Assembly (NCBI GenBank): GCA_002345205.1
Contig: DDVI01000039.1
Span: forward strand, 57,352-121,351
Reading direction: 5' to 3'
Length of the DNA: 64,000 nucleotides
Source of the DNA: Bdellovibrionaceae bacterium UBA2316
GTDB taxonomy: Bacteria; Bdellovibrionota; Bdellovibrionia; Bdellovibrionales; Bdellovibrionaceae
Part shown: positions 62,548 through 64,000 of the stretch, piece by piece
Numbering within the stretch: the stretch's first letter is position 1
Layout of the letters: each line of letters opens with the position of its first letter
The notes under the pieces: model-generated
Database searches by the model: none
What the model saw: only the letters and a program-made list of their open reading frames with translations
Told to the model about the DNA's origin: nothing
Translations under genes and position numbers: made by a program

Positions 62548-62739
62548 TCAAAACTTTACCGTGAAAGGCCTTATAGGCAAGGTTTTATGAGCTTGATACT
62601 GTCGCGCCAGTACAGCAGTAAAAAAGAATATAAATATAGTCGCTACCAGAATTTGATTTTTCCCAAGAGAATTTTCTTTAGCAAAGCTGTAAAAATTTTT
62701 ATAAATTTTCTTAGGAGAATAAATTTTTTCTAATTTCAT
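62548..62739 (-). CDS. Short membrane protein sharing its N-terminus with the neighbour
   Basis: 63 residues, MKLEKIYSPKKIYKNFYSF then a basic stretch and one membrane helix (ILVATIFIFFFTAVLA). The EKIYSP start and Y/F pattern repeat that of the 201-residue protein encoded just upstream, whose stop it overlaps as ATGA. After the TGA at 62548 the frame stays open to 62417, so it may be a nonsense-truncated relative of about 107 codons. Possibly a second or decayed immunity gene. Confidence 0.55.
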   Translation of the reverse strand: MKLEKIYSPKKIYKNFYSFAKENSLGKNQILVATIFIFFFTAVLARQYQAHKTLPIRPFTVKF

Positions 62740-63341
62740 TTATGGTAGATTTTTAAAATTTCAGAGTAGCTATCTTCAACCGTTGAAATTTCTATTTTCC
62801 CGACTCGCCATTTGCCAGTATTTATATAAATCTTATTTTTTATTGATGGCCTTTGTGACACAAGGATATTTAAAAAATCTAACCATTCTTTTTCGTTATT
62901 ACCATGCCAATATACAGAGTGCATTAACTTATTAGATACCGATTGTAAATGAATTTGACCTAGGTTGGGAGAAAAAAGTACGATCCGCACAATATCAGAC
63001 AAACTAAACTCTTTTTCTTTTGGAAAAAGGTCTACAATTTTATTTTGACGAATAGTGAATTTTTGAAACCACATACCCGAAGCAAATACGATATAGAGGC
63101 CTATCAGAATGGGAATAAAAAGTCCTACGTATTCCATTTGGGACACTAAAAGGTCTAATGGCGCAAAAACAATTTCTTTCATTTCCACTGAAAGTAGAAT
63201 GGATTTGCCTAAAACATTCAAAGAAACCATAAATATATAGAAACCCAATAGGGGCAATAGAATATTTCTTTGAAGCAGTTTTGAATACATAAACTTTAGG
63301 TATCCACTATATACTAGACTGGGCGAGTAAATTTTTTCCAT
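62736..63341 (-). CDS. Probable membrane immunity protein for the Rhs toxin
   Basis: 201 residues from ATG 63341, one base after the Rhs stop; a longer frame to 63458 lies inside the Rhs gene and is less likely. Starts MEKIYSPSLVYSGYLKF, has two or three membrane segments (about 27-50 and 70-92), then a cytosolic domain ending IYINTGKWRVGKIEISTVEDS. Genes directly after an Rhs toxin tip usually encode its immunity protein; a membrane location suits a toxin acting on membranes. No named family is recognised. Confidence 0.6.
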   Translation of the reverse strand: MEKIYSPSLVYSGYLKFMYSKLLQRNILLPLLGFYIFMVSLNVLGKSILLSVEMKEIVFAPLDLLVSQMEYVGLFIPILIGLYIVFASGMWFQKFTIRQNKIVDLFPKEKEFSLSDIVRIVLFSPNLGQIHLQSVSNKLMHSVYWHGNNEKEWLDFLNILVSQRPSIKNKIYINTGKWRVGKIEISTVEDSYSEILKIYHK

Positions 63342-63342
63342 A

Positions 63343-64000
63343 CTAGTGCCTATATACCGGTGATCCATCCATAGATGGTGCGCCATTTGACCAGCTACCA
63401 TCTGGATTTTGCCTAAAAAGATCGTTAATAAATTTCGTCGGGTCATTAGTAATGTCAATCGGAGTAATCGTCCTGTTGAACGAATCTACGGCTTCTATGG
63501 CTGTGGCCTGATTTGCTGGAGCAACTATTCCGCCTGCTTGGCCATAGTTGGAGCCATAAGCGCCAGCAATTCCTCCACTTAATGCCCCGGCTAGGCCGGC
63601 AATGAACAAAGAGGTACCTCGAGCACCAAGAAGTCCGCCATAAAGAACCATGTTCCCAAGCCCTCCACCAACGGCGCCTGCAACTATTCCGAGCGCAGAA
63701 CCTCCTCCAACAGTGTAGCCCATAGCTCCCACAGCTGACGTCAGCAAGGCCGCACCGGCCCAGGTAGCAACAACACTGCCAACACCAATTAAAGCTCCCG
63801 AAGCAAATCCAGACCAAAAGCTCATTCCGTTTCTAGTTGCATTGTACCCACCAAAGATTCCACCTACAACACCAGCAACGACAATTGCTGCAAAAAGTGG
63901 AAATTTTCCATTAGGATCAGTGAGTAACGTCGGTCGATTATCTGCGTACACAAATTTGTTAACTATACTGCTCGGTCTTCGCAAAACTCCAGGATCAGGA
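63343..64000 (-). CDS. Rhs-family protein, C-terminal end with Gly-rich tip (cut by window)
   Basis: The frame is open to the right edge. The visible part begins PDPGVLRRPSSIVNKFVYADNRP then TLLTDPNGKFP, the conserved end of the Rhs core (YxYxxNxPxxxxDPxG). The variable tip (about 180 residues) is extremely rich in Gly and Ala with hydrophobic glycine-zipper runs (AAIVVAGVVGGIFGGYNA, GSALGIVAGAVGGGLGNM, GLAGALSGGIAGAYG), then a short hydrophilic end. This suggests a membrane-inserting or pore-forming toxin. It is followed immediately by the candidate immunity gene. Confidence 0.85.
   Translation of the reverse strand, partial: PDPGVLRRPSSIVNKFVYADNRPTLLTDPNGKFPLFAAIVVAGVVGGIFGGYNATRNGMSFWSGFASGALIGVGSVVATWAGAALLTSAVGAMGYTVGGGSALGIVAGAVGGGLGNMVLYGGLLGARGTSLFIAGLAGALSGGIAGAYGSNYGQAGGIVAPANQATAIEAVDSFNRTITPIDITNDPTKFINDLFRQNPDGSWSNGAPSMDGSPVYRH

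Noticed and set aside
62524..62733. 69-codon plus-strand ORF opposite the short EKIYSP protein
   Set aside because: No ribosome site, and the minus-strand frame has the ATGA coupling and shared N-terminus.
1..64000. CRISPR arrays, insertion sequences or rRNA genes
   Set aside because: No regularly spaced long repeats, transposase-like genes or rRNA sequence were recognised on either strand.

Overview
The window looks like chromosome from a Bdellovibrio-type predator (Bdellovibrionota). The DNA is AT-rich and the genes are tightly packed, often with ATGA-type overlaps. There are many small secreted or lipoprotein genes. A Flp/Tad pilus cluster ends in a YD-repeat secreted protein followed by a small secreted protein, which is the order of the Bdellovibrio bacteriovorus host-interaction (hit) locus Bd0109/Bd0108. 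Species cannot be fixed from the sequence alone.

Layout. 1-1669: NodI/NodJ-type ABC exporter, with the ATPase cut by the left edge. 1672-12250 (minus): envelope and repair genes, namely a monofunctional glycosyltransferase, an NAD-dependent epimerase, a PAP2 phosphatase, a helical-repeat protein, an MsbA-like ABC protein, UvrA and a PBP1A-type synthase. 12378-16950: two large secreted proteins of unknown function, divergently transcribed, and a small conserved protein. 16954-26771 (minus): Tad/Flp pilus genes plus the hit-locus pair. 26971-31710: a 24-residue membrane microprotein, an inverted-repeat element, then Hpt, TPR, BamD-like, AI-2E-family, cyclic-nucleotide-binding and BatE-like genes. 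31859-38210 (plus): an arginine succinyltransferase (AST)-like catabolic operon followed by mltG. 38386-49647: small secreted proteins, a CheY-like protein, outer-membrane proteins and lipoproteins, groES-groEL, a phosphoesterase, a clostripain-like protease and a membrane hydrolase. 49704-50772: tRNA-Arg(ACG), tRNA-Ser(GCU) and a short island-like stretch. 50874-55126: secreted orphans and a pair of zinc-ribbon proteins.

The most interesting region is 55371-62365. Six tightly coupled plus-strand genes encode a sigma54 activator of the NtrC type, an MFS transporter, an oligopeptide-binding lipoprotein, a hybrid histidine kinase, a 26-residue peptide that is not obvious as a gene, and a 326-residue protein that is a minimal LanM-type Ser/Thr dehydratase without the LanC cyclase. 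A candidate sigma54 promoter and two palindromes precede the first gene. Read together, this looks like a self-contained circuit that makes a modified peptide, exports it, senses it and induces itself. The peptide has three Ser and no Cys or Thr, so a lanthionine ring is not expected.

The right edge (62548-64000, minus) holds the end of an Rhs protein with a Gly-rich membrane-like tip, a probable membrane immunity protein, and a second short protein that shares its N-terminus. Candidate sigma28-like (CCGATA) and sigma54-like (GG-N10-GC) promoters are noted. They rest on motif matches only.
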